From: Streptomyces atratus
GTDB lineage: Bacteria; Actinomycetota; Actinomycetes; Streptomycetales; Streptomycetaceae
NCBI RefSeq assembly: GCF_900119365.1
Contig: NZ_FPJO01000028.1
Coordinates: 1-64,000 of the forward strand
DNA length: 64,000 nucleotides
Direction: 5' to 3'
Made by a program: the position numbers and the translations under genes. How positions within the stretch are numbered: position 1 is the stretch's first letter; each line of letters opens with the position of its first letter. Positions 54,879 to 63,162 of this stretch are shown here, one piece after another. The notes under the pieces are model-generated. The model saw nothing but the letters and a program-made list of their open reading frames with translations. It did no database searches and was not told the origin of the DNA.

Positions 54879-55802
54879 TCAGCCGGTCCCTGGCGCGGTG
54901 AGGGTGGTACGCAGCAGGTCCAGGAGGACGGTGGCTGCAGGGCCGGAGGGACCGTCCGTCCGCCAGGTCAGAGCGACCCGGCCGCGTAGCCGCGGCTCGG
55001 TGATCTCCAGCATCCTTAGCCCGAAGGCTGACGCCGAGTCGGCGGACAGGGCCGGAACTACTGCCACGCCGAGGCCGCGGGCGGCGAGCTGTGCAAGGAA
55101 CAGCGGAGCGGCCGCTTCGAAGGCGATGTGGGGCTGGAACCCGGCCTGCGCGCACGCGCGGTCGAGTACCCCGCGGATGCCTGTGCCACGTGGCAGGCTG
55201 ATCAGCGGGCGATCGCGGAGCTCGGCCAACGTAATGCTCGTGCGGTCCGGGGACGCGAGGGCGGGGTCATTCGGGGCGACGGCTGCGACCAGGGGTTCGT
55301 CGACCAGGACCTGGAGGGAAATGCCCGGCGGGGGCTCCTCGTCCGCGAGTCCGATCACGGCGATGTCGAGTTCCCCCCGGTGCAGCGCGGTGAGCATCCA
55401 CTCCGAGGTGTCCTCGGTCAGGGCGATCTCCACCTGGGGGTGGTCCGCGTGGAAGCGGGCCAGGATGGGGGCCAGGTCGAACTCATGCGCTGCTGCGCCC
55501 GCCCCCGAGACGAGGCCGAGGGTGACCTGGCCGCGGAGCAGCCCGGTGAACTCGTCGGCGGTCTGGCGGACCGCCTCGACGGCACTGATCGCGGCCCGCG
55601 CGTACGGCAGCACGGCCTCGCCCACCTCCGTCAGGGTCACCGACCGGCCGGAGCGGTCGAGCAGCAGATGCCCGAGCTCCTTCTCCAACTGCCGGACCTG
55701 GGCGCTTACTCCAGGCTGTGCCAGGTGCAGCCGGGCGGCGGCGCGGGTGAAATTGGCTTCCTCCGCGACCGTGACGAAGTACCGCAGCTGCCGAATGTCC
55801 AT
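54879..55802 (-). CDS. LysR-family transcriptional regulator
   Basis: A 307-residue LTTR. HTH in the first 60 residues (MDIRQLRYFVTVAEEANFTR, AARLHLAQPGVSAQVRQLEK), then a periplasmic-binding-like effector domain (VEIALTEDTSEWMLTALHRG, ELDIAVIGLADEEPPPGISL, ARGLGVAVVPALSADSAS). It is divergent from a mycothiol-dependent isomerase-like gene with a LysR-type site in the 71-bp gap, so control of that gene is likely. MLMDI at 55808 is an alternative start. Confidence 0.88.
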   Translation of the reverse strand: MDIRQLRYFVTVAEEANFTRAAARLHLAQPGVSAQVRQLEKELGHLLLDRSGRSVTLTEVGEAVLPYARAAISAVEAVRQTADEFTGLLRGQVTLGLVSGAGAAAHEFDLAPILARFHADHPQVEIALTEDTSEWMLTALHRGELDIAVIGLADEEPPPGISLQVLVDEPLVAAVAPNDPALASPDRTSITLAELRDRPLISLPRGTGIRGVLDRACAQAGFQPHIAFEAAAPLFLAQLAARGLGVAVVPALSADSASAFGLRMLEITEPRLRGRVALTWRTDGPSGPAATVLLDLLRTTLTAPGTG

Positions 55803-55827
55803 AAGCAATCATTCTAGTTGCGAGACA

Positions 55828-55841
55828 TCCAAACTATTGGA
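55828..55841. promoter_or_regulatory. LysR-type inverted repeat
   Basis: TCCAAACTATTGGA: 5-bp arms around ACTA, in an AT-rich patch between the divergent starts. Confidence 0.6.
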
Positions 55842-55873
55842 CTTATGGTGAGCCTGCCGAGAGCCTTGAAGCC

Positions 55874-56527
55874 ATGGGGAACACGACGCACCGCAGGCCA
55901 GCGGCGGACATCAGAGCCGCGATCGCGGCCGAACGCCGAGAGCTGGCAGCCATGCTGGATGGCCTGTCGGCCGAAGAATGGGACGCACCGACCCTGTGCG
56001 GGGGATGGCGGGTACGGGAAGTCGCGGCCCACATGACGATGGGGTTCAGGTACTCGCTCTCCAAGACGGCGTGGGAACTGATCAGATCGCGAGGCAGTCT
56101 CCACCGGATGACCGATCGATGCGCCCGCAAGGACTCGGCTGCCCATTCGACGCGTGAGCTCGCCGCATTGCTCCGTGACCACGCGGATCACCCCTGGAGG
56201 CCGCCGGTCGGCGGGATCGAGGCGGCGTTGGGCCACGACGTGATCCACGGCCTGGACATCACGGTCGCGCTGGGCCTCGACCGCAGGGTCCCCGAAGATC
56301 GCGTGCGCATCCTCCTGGAGAGCGTCAACGCCAGAACCCTCAAGTTCTTCAAAGCCGACCTGGGTGGCATCGAACTCCGCGCCGACGACCTCGACTGGTC
56401 CTTCGGCACCGGAACACCTCTGTCCGGCGCCGCACAGGATCTCCTCCTGCTCGCATACGGCCGACGGCTCCCCCCAGGACACCTCCGCGGCAAACCAGGC
56501 GGTCGCTTCCTCACTGCGCAGGTGTGA
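55874..56527 (+). CDS. Maleylpyruvate isomerase family mycothiol-dependent protein
   Basis: A 217-residue protein: AAIAAERRELAAMLDGLSAE, then WDAPTLCGGWRVREVAAHMT (C-GW and H-x3-M metal region) and EAALGHDVIHGLDITVALGL with the H-D-HxxD motif. These are the metal and thiol-site features of the MDMPI N-domain family. The protein lacks a clear C-terminal domain, as in many members. Control by the divergent LysR is likely. Confidence 0.82.
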   Translation: MGNTTHRRPAADIRAAIAAERRELAAMLDGLSAEEWDAPTLCGGWRVREVAAHMTMGFRYSLSKTAWELIRSRGSLHRMTDRCARKDSAAHSTRELAALLRDHADHPWRPPVGGIEAALGHDVIHGLDITVALGLDRRVPEDRVRILLESVNARTLKFFKADLGGIELRADDLDWSFGTGTPLSGAAQDLLLLAYGRRLPPGHLRGKPGGRFLTAQV

Positions 56528-56943
56528 CCGCGTCAGTCCCCGGACGGTCACCGGTATGCCTGCCGTCCAACGGCGACAGCGGCAGGCAGCAACCCGGTCC
56601 ACCCTGCGCCGCCCCGGTCGTGACCGCCACCCCGGTCGCCTGCGCCGGGAAGGGCCAGATCGTTCTGTCCGTAGCTGGGAAGGACCCCGTCCGCCAGTGG
56701 ACTGTGACGGCGTCCCGCTTCGCCAGCGTCTCACTGCCTCAGCGGCCAAGGTCAGGATCGACTCCGAGGCGAGGTTCTGGTTCTGAGCGGCGGCCACGGT
56801 GTCGGCATCGGGGCGCTCGCGGAGTGGACTGCTGTAGGCCAGGGCAGTGCCGGAGAGCTTGAGCAGTGCTTCGCCATCACCCGGATCACCGCAGTCCGCC
56901 GGGTGGTGAAGTGGTGACCCGCGCGACCGAAGGGCATCCCGTC
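56528..56943. other. No confident gene; decayed DNA
   Basis: Short open frames in all phases share no pattern I recognise. The end just before 56944 could be the 5' region of the following gene. Confidence 0.35.
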
Positions 56944-57481
56944 ATGCACGAGCACGAAGAGGTCTTCCACCCGTGGGGCACCGTGTCTCCCGCGTTCTGG
57001 GGAGCCCCCGCGCTCGCCTCTGCCGAGCAGGCCGGGCCCGGGGCGCGTACACCGGAGGTGCTGCGCGAACGCCTGGCCCGCAATCGCCGCTGCGGCATCC
57101 GGTGGCCGACTGCGGGATGCCGCGTGGATGGCGTACGAGCTCGACACCGAGATCGCCGCCGAGTACGGCACCGAGCATCTGAACGTCGTCCACATCCGGG
57201 AGGTCCGCGGGCATCTCGCTCATCTGATGGGCGACCATGCCGCGGCGCTCGGGTGGTATCTGCACACCGCCCGCCTGCGGGCGACGGTCCAGGGGCCTCG
57301 GCATCCCGACACCGAGGAGGCGACCCGCCGCGTCTACAGCCTCTGGCGAACCGTCCCCGCCCAGGACGCCCACCGTCTCGGCACCGAGCTCCTCAGTACG
57401 GTCACCGACATCCACGGACCCGACGCACCGGTTGCTCTCCGGACCCGCCGACGGCTGGACTCCCTCGTCCGGAACAACTGA
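56944..57481 (+). pseudogene. TPR-like hypothetical protein, one frameshift
   Basis: MHEHEEVFHPWGTVSPAFWG opens the frame; near 57080 one extra base shifts it to AASGGRLRDAAWMAYELDTE, then HIREVRGHLAHLMGDHAAAL, WYLHTARLRATVQGPRHPDT and HRLGTELLSTVTDIHGP. The helix-pair pattern resembles a degenerate tetratricopeptide domain of streptomycete proteins encoded beside regulators. No function assigned. Confidence 0.55.
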
Positions 57482-57494
57482 CTCCGTCCGGCTC

Positions 57495-57563
57495 GGTCGT
57501 GGGGGTTTGTTGTCCGCGGACAACAGACTGTCTGTTGTCCGCGGACAACAAACCCCCACGACC
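57495..57563. repeat. 69-bp palindrome made of two TTGTTGTCCGCGGACAACAA-type units
   Basis: Arms of 34 bp (57495-57528 and 57530-57563) pair perfectly around one T. Each arm itself contains the palindrome TTGTCCGCGGACAA. It lies 11 bases past the stop codon of the MobF gene, so it can also serve as its terminator. Confidence 0.9.
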
Positions 57564-57573
57564 ACACGGTCTT

Positions 57574-60500
57574 TCAGCGGCCGAGGCCTGGCCCTGGCCG
57601 CCCCTGGGGCTGCGGAGAGGCGGCACGGTTGCGATGGCCGGCTTCCCGGGTGGCGCGTCGGAGGTTCTGCCCGGCCTGACGTGCGGCTGCGGCTTCCCGC
57701 GCTGCCAGCGACCGCTGTTCCGTCTCACGGACCGCCTGCCCAGGGGTGAACCGGGCCCGTAGCTCGGCTTCCACACGCAGCCCGCAGGCCTTACGTGTCT
57801 CCAGGGCGGCAATCGTGCGCTGCTCCGCCGCCTGCCGGAGAAGCTCCTCGTGCCGGTCCGCGTCAGCACGGCTCAGGCGGACGGCGAGGGCAGGCAGTTG
57901 GGCGCGGCACTCGGTGATCCGGTCGGACAGCGGTCTGTCGGAGTCGGTTCCGGTGGATCTGTGGATCCGGTCCCTGACGCTGTCGCGCAGGGCCCGGGCC
58001 CGGGCCCGCAGCTCGGCTGCCCGGTCGTCGAGTTCCGTGATCTGCCGGGTACGGTCCTCGATCCTGGCGTGCATGACGTCGGCGGCCTCCCTCATCCGGC
58101 GCCGCCCGGTGAGCACGGTCCTCTTCAGGGCGAGGCGGGCGACGATCTTCCGCTCGGCGTCGCCCTCGATACGGTTCGACTCGCGCAGCCTGGCAAGTTG
58201 GAGGTCGACGGCGTCGGCCTGCTCCTCGGCACGCACGGCGCGGGCGAGATCGCTGTCCGCCGTGTCCAGGTGCCGGCTGATCTGTGCGAAGGTCCGGCGC
58301 GCCGGTGCCTGGCCGGTACCGAGAACGGCGGCGAGCTCCTCGGCCTGCCGTGCGTACGTCCGTGCCCGCTCCGTGGCGATCGCCGCGTCCCGGTTGGCCT
58401 GCTGGACACCGGGCTCCAGTTGGGCCGTGGCCAGATGCCCCCATTCCCGCTCGTTCCAAGGCGTCACTGCCGCGGGCGGGATCGTCGGCATCGAACGCCC
58501 TGCGGTGGTGAGCTCGTCGGTGACCATGACGTCGCCGCGCTCCGCCTCCAGCAGCCGCCCGCACGCCGCGACGGCGCGGTCCAGTCGTTCGCCGTCGGTA
58601 CGGACTTCACCGAAGCGGATCCGGGTGACGTCGTCCTCGAGTTCGTCGAGCGGCAGGAAGAGGTGCGATTCCAGCCGGGCCCGGGACATGGCCGGGTACA
58701 GCGAACGGGAATCGGCATGCAGACCGTAGGCGATCGTCAGGTCCGAGGTGAGCCCCTGGGCGGAACCGATCGTCATGGCGTAGCCGTGGGTCAGCCGGCC
58801 CTCGGCGATGTCCTTCCTCGACATCCACGCGGTCTGCGTGACATGCCCGCCGCCGGGGCGTCGACGGCACCATTCCACCCGTACCCCCCGCTCGTCGTCC
58901 ACTTCGAGGACGACACCGCGGAAGCCGTTGAGCACGTCGGGCTGGGACAGGTCGCGGCGGGAGCGGTAGTCGTTGCGCCGGATGTGGACCAGGTCTCCGG
59001 CGGCGAAGGCGACCCGGCCGCCGCCGGCAACTGCGTACGTACGGCCCGCGTCCAGCTCTCCGGAGGCGACCAGGACGGCGCGGGCCCCTGCGTTGAGCGC
59101 GGCCACGTCCGCCCGCCGTGCAGCGAGCAGCAGCAGATCGGCGACCTGCCCGTGTGGATCCCCGGCCCATCTGCCGCGTACCTCGTTCCAGCGCGCGAGC
59201 ATGGAGGTCAGGGCCTCGGTGGCGGTGTCATCGGCGTGTACGTGACCGTGTGCGGCGTACGCCGAGAGGGCTGTCGTGCGGCCTCCGTCGCGCCAGTCCT
59301 GCAGCGCCGCTCTCTCGACGACGTCCCCCTGGCGCCGGTTCTCCGTCAGCTGCAGCCCGTCGACGAGCCGGTGGATCCGGGCGAAGCCGCCGCCGATGCC
59401 GACGGCGCGCAGCTGCAGCGGATCGCCGACACCGGCGATCTTCGTGCCGGTCCGGGCGGCATGCCGGAGCAACGTGGCAAGGGCGCGGTCGTCGACCATG
59501 GCTGCCTCGTCGATGACCAAGACGCCAACGCCGTCGAGACCGCGGCCGCCGCTGATCTCACGCGTCCAGGCGGCGATCGTCCGGGACTCGATGCCTGCCT
59601 CGGCGGCAAGGTTGGCGGCCGCCACGGCCGCCGTGCTCGCTCCGGCAACGGTCAGGCCGGCGGCCTCCCACCCAGCCCGGGCGGCACTCATCAAGGTGGT
59701 CTTGCCCGCACCCGCGACACCGATCACGGCGTCGGCCCCGTGCCCGGCGGTGAGCAGACGCATCACGACGGCGCGCTGCTGAGGGGAGAACCGGAAGGCG
59801 CGGCCGGACGTGGACTGGGCGACTTCGACGGTGGCGATCGTCAGCTCGGCGGCCTCGGGCGTCAGCTGCGCCAGGCCCGCGCCCAGACCGGCCGTCGCGC
59901 ACTCGATGATGGTCTGCTCGGCCGCGACGACGCCGCTGTGCGTGTAGCGCTGACGGTGTGTGCGGTGGTGCCGGTTGGAATCCGCGAGACGTACGGCATG
60001 CCCGTCGACGGACAGGACCTCGTCGGTCAGCGCGACCAGCTGGTCCTTGCTCAGCAGGTAGGGCAACGTACGTGTGACGGCGGCCATGACGTGGGTGTGG
60101 GTGACAGCCTTCCGGCCTGCGGTCAGCCCATGACCGGGATCCCAGATCTGCGAGGCGATCTCCTGCGGACCCGGCATCAGCGGCCAGTCACCACCGGGCC
60201 ACGACGGTGCGGGCCCGTCGGGTCCGTCGGGCCCGGGAAGCGCGGCCGCGACCATCGCGTCAACGGCTGCCTCGCCGCCCAGCACCGCCGCGGCGCGCGT
60301 CCGCCAGTTGTGGCGTGGCGCCTCTGCCGCCGCCTCGTCCTTGGCCTGAGCCGTACGCCTCGCGGCGGCCCTCATCCGATCACGGCCGGCGTCCCTGCCG
60401 ACGAGGTCGAGGACTTGCTGCCGACGACGCGAGAAGGCACTGCGCAGGTCCCCGTCGACGCCTACGAGTTCCCACGCCCCTGTGCTCTCGCTCCGGGCGA

Positions 60501-61476
60501 ACCGCGCACCGTGACGCTCGATCAGCCGGGCGCGCAGCCGGGCCTCGGCAATCTCGTTGATCAGGTGCACATGCCGGAGCAGGTCCTCCGCCCCGGCCGC
60601 GATGGTGCGCCACTTCCCGTCCTCGCAGCGCGCCATGTGCGCAATGTTGACGTGAACGTGCAGGTGCGGGTCGCCCGGGGACGCGTCCACCGGTCGGGCG
60701 GAGCGGTGCAGCGTCGTCCAGCCGATCAGCCCGGAGGTGGCCACCCGCTCGGCGCGCTGCCCGTCACCGTGGTGACCGGCCAAGCCATAGGCCGTCCACT
60801 CCTCAAGAGCCCCGACCGCTTCGGTCACCGAGGCCATCCACTCGCCCTCGATCGCCGCAGCCAGTTCCTCGCCGGCGAGCGCGTACGCGGTGCTGATGGA
60901 TTTCGGGAGGTCGAGAGAGAGGTCGACGCCGCGCAGTCCGACGTCGACGCGATGGTTGCGCCACCGGTTCGCCTCGGCGATCACATCGCCACCGTAGAGC
61001 TGCTCGACCGACAGCCCGGCAGCCGCGGCCAGACGCCCGGCATCACCGACCGGCAGCAGGTGCGCCTCCCCGTCGCGGACGATCCCGCGCTCGGCACGTG
61101 CGAAGCGGCTCGCCAGCGCCTCGTTGCCGAGGTACTGCGCAGCAGTCATCCCGTCAGCGGCCGCGAGCTCGGTGATCGCGTCGACCACGACGCGCGCGGT
61201 CACCTTTCCGCGCGGGTCCAGCTCCCGCTTGCGCTTCACCAACCGCTCACCGGTACGCCAGTCCCGGCCGTCCATCAGCGCCCGCGCGGCATCCGGATCG
61301 ACAGGCTCTCCCGCGACCAGACCCAGCTCCGTCAGCCCGCTCCCGATCCACCGCAGGTCACTCGCAGCCGCGAGCCGGTACTCGACCTCGGCATCCGACG
61401 ACTGATCACAGCCACAGTCTTCTGCGAGCCGGTACTCGACCTGCTCGGGAGCCACGATCGGGGTCGCCCATCCCAC
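57574..61476 (-). CDS. MobF-family relaxase/helicase (TrwC/TraA-like)
   Basis: About 1300 residues. The N-terminal relaxase domain has VEYRLAEDCGC and DLRWIGSGLTELGL, then GDPHLHVHVNIAHMAR (three-His metal site, about residue 269). A RecD-like helicase follows: Walker A GVAGAGKTTLMSAA near 582, Walker B VLVIDEAAMVDDRA near 650, AGVGDPLQLRAVG, and a UvrD-like C-terminal HGYAMTIGSAQGLTSD. The last 300 residues are coiled coil. Such proteins nick and unwind plasmid DNA at oriT for conjugation. GTG 61476 follows AGGGAAAGGGG; the frame is open further upstream into a palindrome. Intact. Confidence 0.85.
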   Translation of the reverse strand: MGWATPIVAPEQVEYRLAEDCGCDQSSDAEVEYRLAAASDLRWIGSGLTELGLVAGEPVDPDAARALMDGRDWRTGERLVKRKRELDPRGKVTARVVVDAITELAAADGMTAAQYLGNEALASRFARAERGIVRDGEAHLLPVGDAGRLAAAAGLSVEQLYGGDVIAEANRWRNHRVDVGLRGVDLSLDLPKSISTAYALAGEELAAAIEGEWMASVTEAVGALEEWTAYGLAGHHGDGQRAERVATSGLIGWTTLHRSARPVDASPGDPHLHVHVNIAHMARCEDGKWRTIAAGAEDLLRHVHLINEIAEARLRARLIERHGARFARSESTGAWELVGVDGDLRSAFSRRRQQVLDLVGRDAGRDRMRAAARRTAQAKDEAAAEAPRHNWRTRAAAVLGGEAAVDAMVAAALPGPDGPDGPAPSWPGGDWPLMPGPQEIASQIWDPGHGLTAGRKAVTHTHVMAAVTRTLPYLLSKDQLVALTDEVLSVDGHAVRLADSNRHHRTHRQRYTHSGVVAAEQTIIECATAGLGAGLAQLTPEAAELTIATVEVAQSTSGRAFRFSPQQRAVVMRLLTAGHGADAVIGVAGAGKTTLMSAARAGWEAAGLTVAGASTAAVAAANLAAEAGIESRTIAAWTREISGGRGLDGVGVLVIDEAAMVDDRALATLLRHAARTGTKIAGVGDPLQLRAVGIGGGFARIHRLVDGLQLTENRRQGDVVERAALQDWRDGGRTTALSAYAAHGHVHADDTATEALTSMLARWNEVRGRWAGDPHGQVADLLLLAARRADVAALNAGARAVLVASGELDAGRTYAVAGGGRVAFAAGDLVHIRRNDYRSRRDLSQPDVLNGFRGVVLEVDDERGVRVEWCRRRPGGGHVTQTAWMSRKDIAEGRLTHGYAMTIGSAQGLTSDLTIAYGLHADSRSLYPAMSRARLESHLFLPLDELEDDVTRIRFGEVRTDGERLDRAVAACGRLLEAERGDVMVTDELTTAGRSMPTIPPAAVTPWNEREWGHLATAQLEPGVQQANRDAAIATERARTYARQAEELAAVLGTGQAPARRTFAQISRHLDTADSDLARAVRAEEQADAVDLQLARLRESNRIEGDAERKIVARLALKRTVLTGRRRMREAADVMHARIEDRTRQITELDDRAAELRARARALRDSVRDRIHRSTGTDSDRPLSDRITECRAQLPALAVRLSRADADRHEELLRQAAEQRTIAALETRKACGLRVEAELRARFTPGQAVRETEQRSLAAREAAAARQAGQNLRRATREAGHRNRAASPQPQGRPGPGLGR

Positions 61477-61536
61477 TGGCCGGCCCCTTTCCCTGACGAC
61501 TCGTCCACTCAGCGAACCATGATCATTTCTTGATGA

Positions 61537-61547
61537 TACCTGAGGTA
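61537..61547. promoter_or_regulatory. Small inverted repeat in relaxase promoter
   Basis: TACCTGAGGTA, 5-bp arms around G, in an AT-rich patch 60 bases upstream of the relaxase start; likely promoter or operator. Confidence 0.45.
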
Positions 61548-61581
61548 CTTTCCATTTTGGGCGATGGAGCCTCTGGTCGCG

Positions 61582-61633
61582 GGGGGTCGTGGTCGGTTTG
61601 TTGTCCGCGGACAACAAACCGACCACGACCCCC
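61582..61633. repeat. 52-bp perfect palindrome upstream of relaxase
   Basis: No loop; centre CCGCGG at 61605-61610. The inner part is TTGTTGTCCGCGGACAACAA, shared with 57495-57563 and 63073-63104; the outer arms GGTCGTGGTCGG differ. Confidence 0.9.
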
Positions 61634-61696
61634 GTCTGTCATGAGGATGCCAGTGGGTTCTGCCACTGAGTGTCAGTGGTTCTGCCATGAGGTCTG

Positions 61697-62260
61697 TCAG
61701 TAGGCAGTGGCGTCGTCGGAGTCCGTGAGGCGAAGACTGTGGGAGAGGCTCGCGTTGTGCTGGCGGCGGCTCAGTTCCTCGCCCCAGCCGCGCGGCTTGT
61801 GGCGGGGCGGTTCGTAGCGGCGGTTCACAGGTGCTCCCACATCGGCGGCGAAGAGATGGCTGTCAAGGTGGCGGGCGTGCATCCAGTCGGCGCCGCGGTG
61901 GTCGGGGAGCAGGCCGATGGTGTCGCCGTCGCGGCAGACGCGCGGTGCATCCAGAACGGGTCGATGCCGAGCCGTCGGCAGGTGCGCTTGGTCATCGGGC
62001 GAAGGGCCCGCCCGATGGCGGGGAGCTCGGGCTGCGTCGTGTCGGTGAAGCAGGGGCCGCGGGTGCCGGAGCCTTCGGCCCGGCGGTGCGCGAGGTGGGC
62101 GGCGACGATCTCGGCGGCGCACGGGGGCAGCGGCACCTTGGGGGTGCTGTGTCCGTACGTGGGCGCTCGTCGCCGGGTTCGGTGCCGGGCCGGAGCGCCC
62201 AGTCGGCGCGGATGAGCCGGGCCGACTCCTCGCTGCTGAGGTAGAGGTGGCGGCCGTGCT
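61697..62260 (-). pseudogene. Hypothetical protein in three frames
   Basis: Readable blocks: NLDEHGRHLYLSSEESARLI, then PLPPCAAEIVAAHLAHRRAE, then GLLPDHRGADWMHARHLDSH and RYEPPRHKPRGWGEELSRRQ. The text is well structured but I cannot assign a family; a recombinase-related protein is one option. At least two frame breaks. Confidence 0.4.
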
Positions 62261-62304
62261 CATCGAGATTGCGGCACAGCAGGTGGGCGGAGCGGTCGGG
62301 GCTG

Positions 62305-62494
62305 GCGTTGAAGTGTCGTCAACGAGCAGCTGCTGCGCGCCACCCGCGACATGCTGCCCAACCCCGACAACAGCATCGAGACGATCGCTGGGCTCCTCGG
62401 CGTCTCGGTCGGCACCCTCTACAACCACATCCCCGAACTCAAGGAACTGCGGACTTCCCGCATCCCCGCCCAGCTCGAAAGGAACGCCCGGTGA
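62305..62494 (+). pseudogene. Resolvase C-terminal HTH fragment
   Basis: VVNEQLLRATRDMLPNPDNS then IETIAGLLGVSVGTLYNHIP is the HTH of a serine resolvase; the catalytic domain is absent. Confidence 0.65.
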
Positions 62495-63072
62495 TCCCGC
62501 AGCCGCACCGGATGAAAGGAGGGGCGCCGTCCTGGAAGCCCACCTCGGCGAGGTCGGTCCGTTCGGCCCGTACGGCGCGGACACCGGCGACGATTGCCGA
62601 CAAGCACAACAACCTGGTGCACGCCGAGCCGCGAGAAGAAGGGACGGACCGATGACCACGCTGTGGTGGATGGTGCTGTCCGCGCTCTGGAATCCCGACG
62701 CCCCGGCCGTTCCGGCATGCACCCTACCGCTGGCAGTACAACCCTGACGAGCATCCCGCCGCCTGCTCGCCTACTTCCTCCAGTCCTGCCTGCCGACGGA
62801 CGGCACACCCCTGCCCCAGCCCGCGCCACTCCGCCTTGACGACCTCTACAAGCCACCGCATCCAACGGGGTGACCGCCGGCATCCGCCCGGGGCACGCGC
62901 CCCCGACGTGGATGTTTCTCAGACCCCACCACCGCACTGCCGTCATTTCTGCTCGACATTTCGGAGCCTCGTGATCGCCAACCGCCTCCGAAGACCGTCG
63001 ACAAACGCTGTTCCTGGAAATCAACGAAGCCATCAGGTGGCAGGACGACTGACGTTCTCATGGCAGACGACA
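62495..63072. other. Mobile debris between resolvase fragment and palindrome
   Basis: Short coding echoes only (YRWQYNPDEHPAA near 62730). Holds copy 2 of the 48-bp dispersed repeat at 62986-63033. Confidence 0.4.
62986..63033 (-). repeat. 48-bp dispersed repeat, copy 2
   Basis: Inverse copy of 53754-53801; four or so mismatches. Confidence 0.7.
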
Positions 63073-63104
63073 GTCGGTTTGTTGTCCGCGGACAACAAAC
63101 CGAC
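63073..63104. repeat. 32-bp perfect palindrome next to CRISPR array
   Basis: GTCGGT arms around TTGTTGTCCGCGGACAACAA. It lies 29 bases left of the terminal CRISPR repeat. Confidence 0.9.
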
Positions 63105-63133
63105 CACAACAGGCTCGTTCCGAATGGAGGCTG

Positions 63134-63162
63134 GTGAACATCCCCGCGGGTGCTGGATTCAG
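63134..63162 (-). repeat. Degenerate leader-distal CRISPR repeat
   Basis: GTGAACATCCCCGCGGGTG and a diverged right part; the end repeat opposite the leader commonly decays like this. Confidence 0.85.

Noticed and set aside
57495..57563. Linear-replicon telomere
   Set aside because: Palindromes resemble telomere hairpins only in symmetry; the DNA continues with genes on both sides and the known Streptomyces end motifs are not seen.
57850..61533. Very long open frame (over 1200 codons) on the plus strand
   Set aside because: It is antisense to the relaxase gene, whose motifs are clear; high GC with a third-position bias opens the opposite strand.
61477..61626. Upstream extension of the relaxase by 50 codons into the palindrome
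   Set aside because: No ribosome binding site there; GTG 61476 has one and fits family starts.
57495..63104. Shared peptide word LLSADNK in several frames
   Set aside because: It comes from translating the palindrome TTGTCCGCGGACAA, not from a protein family.
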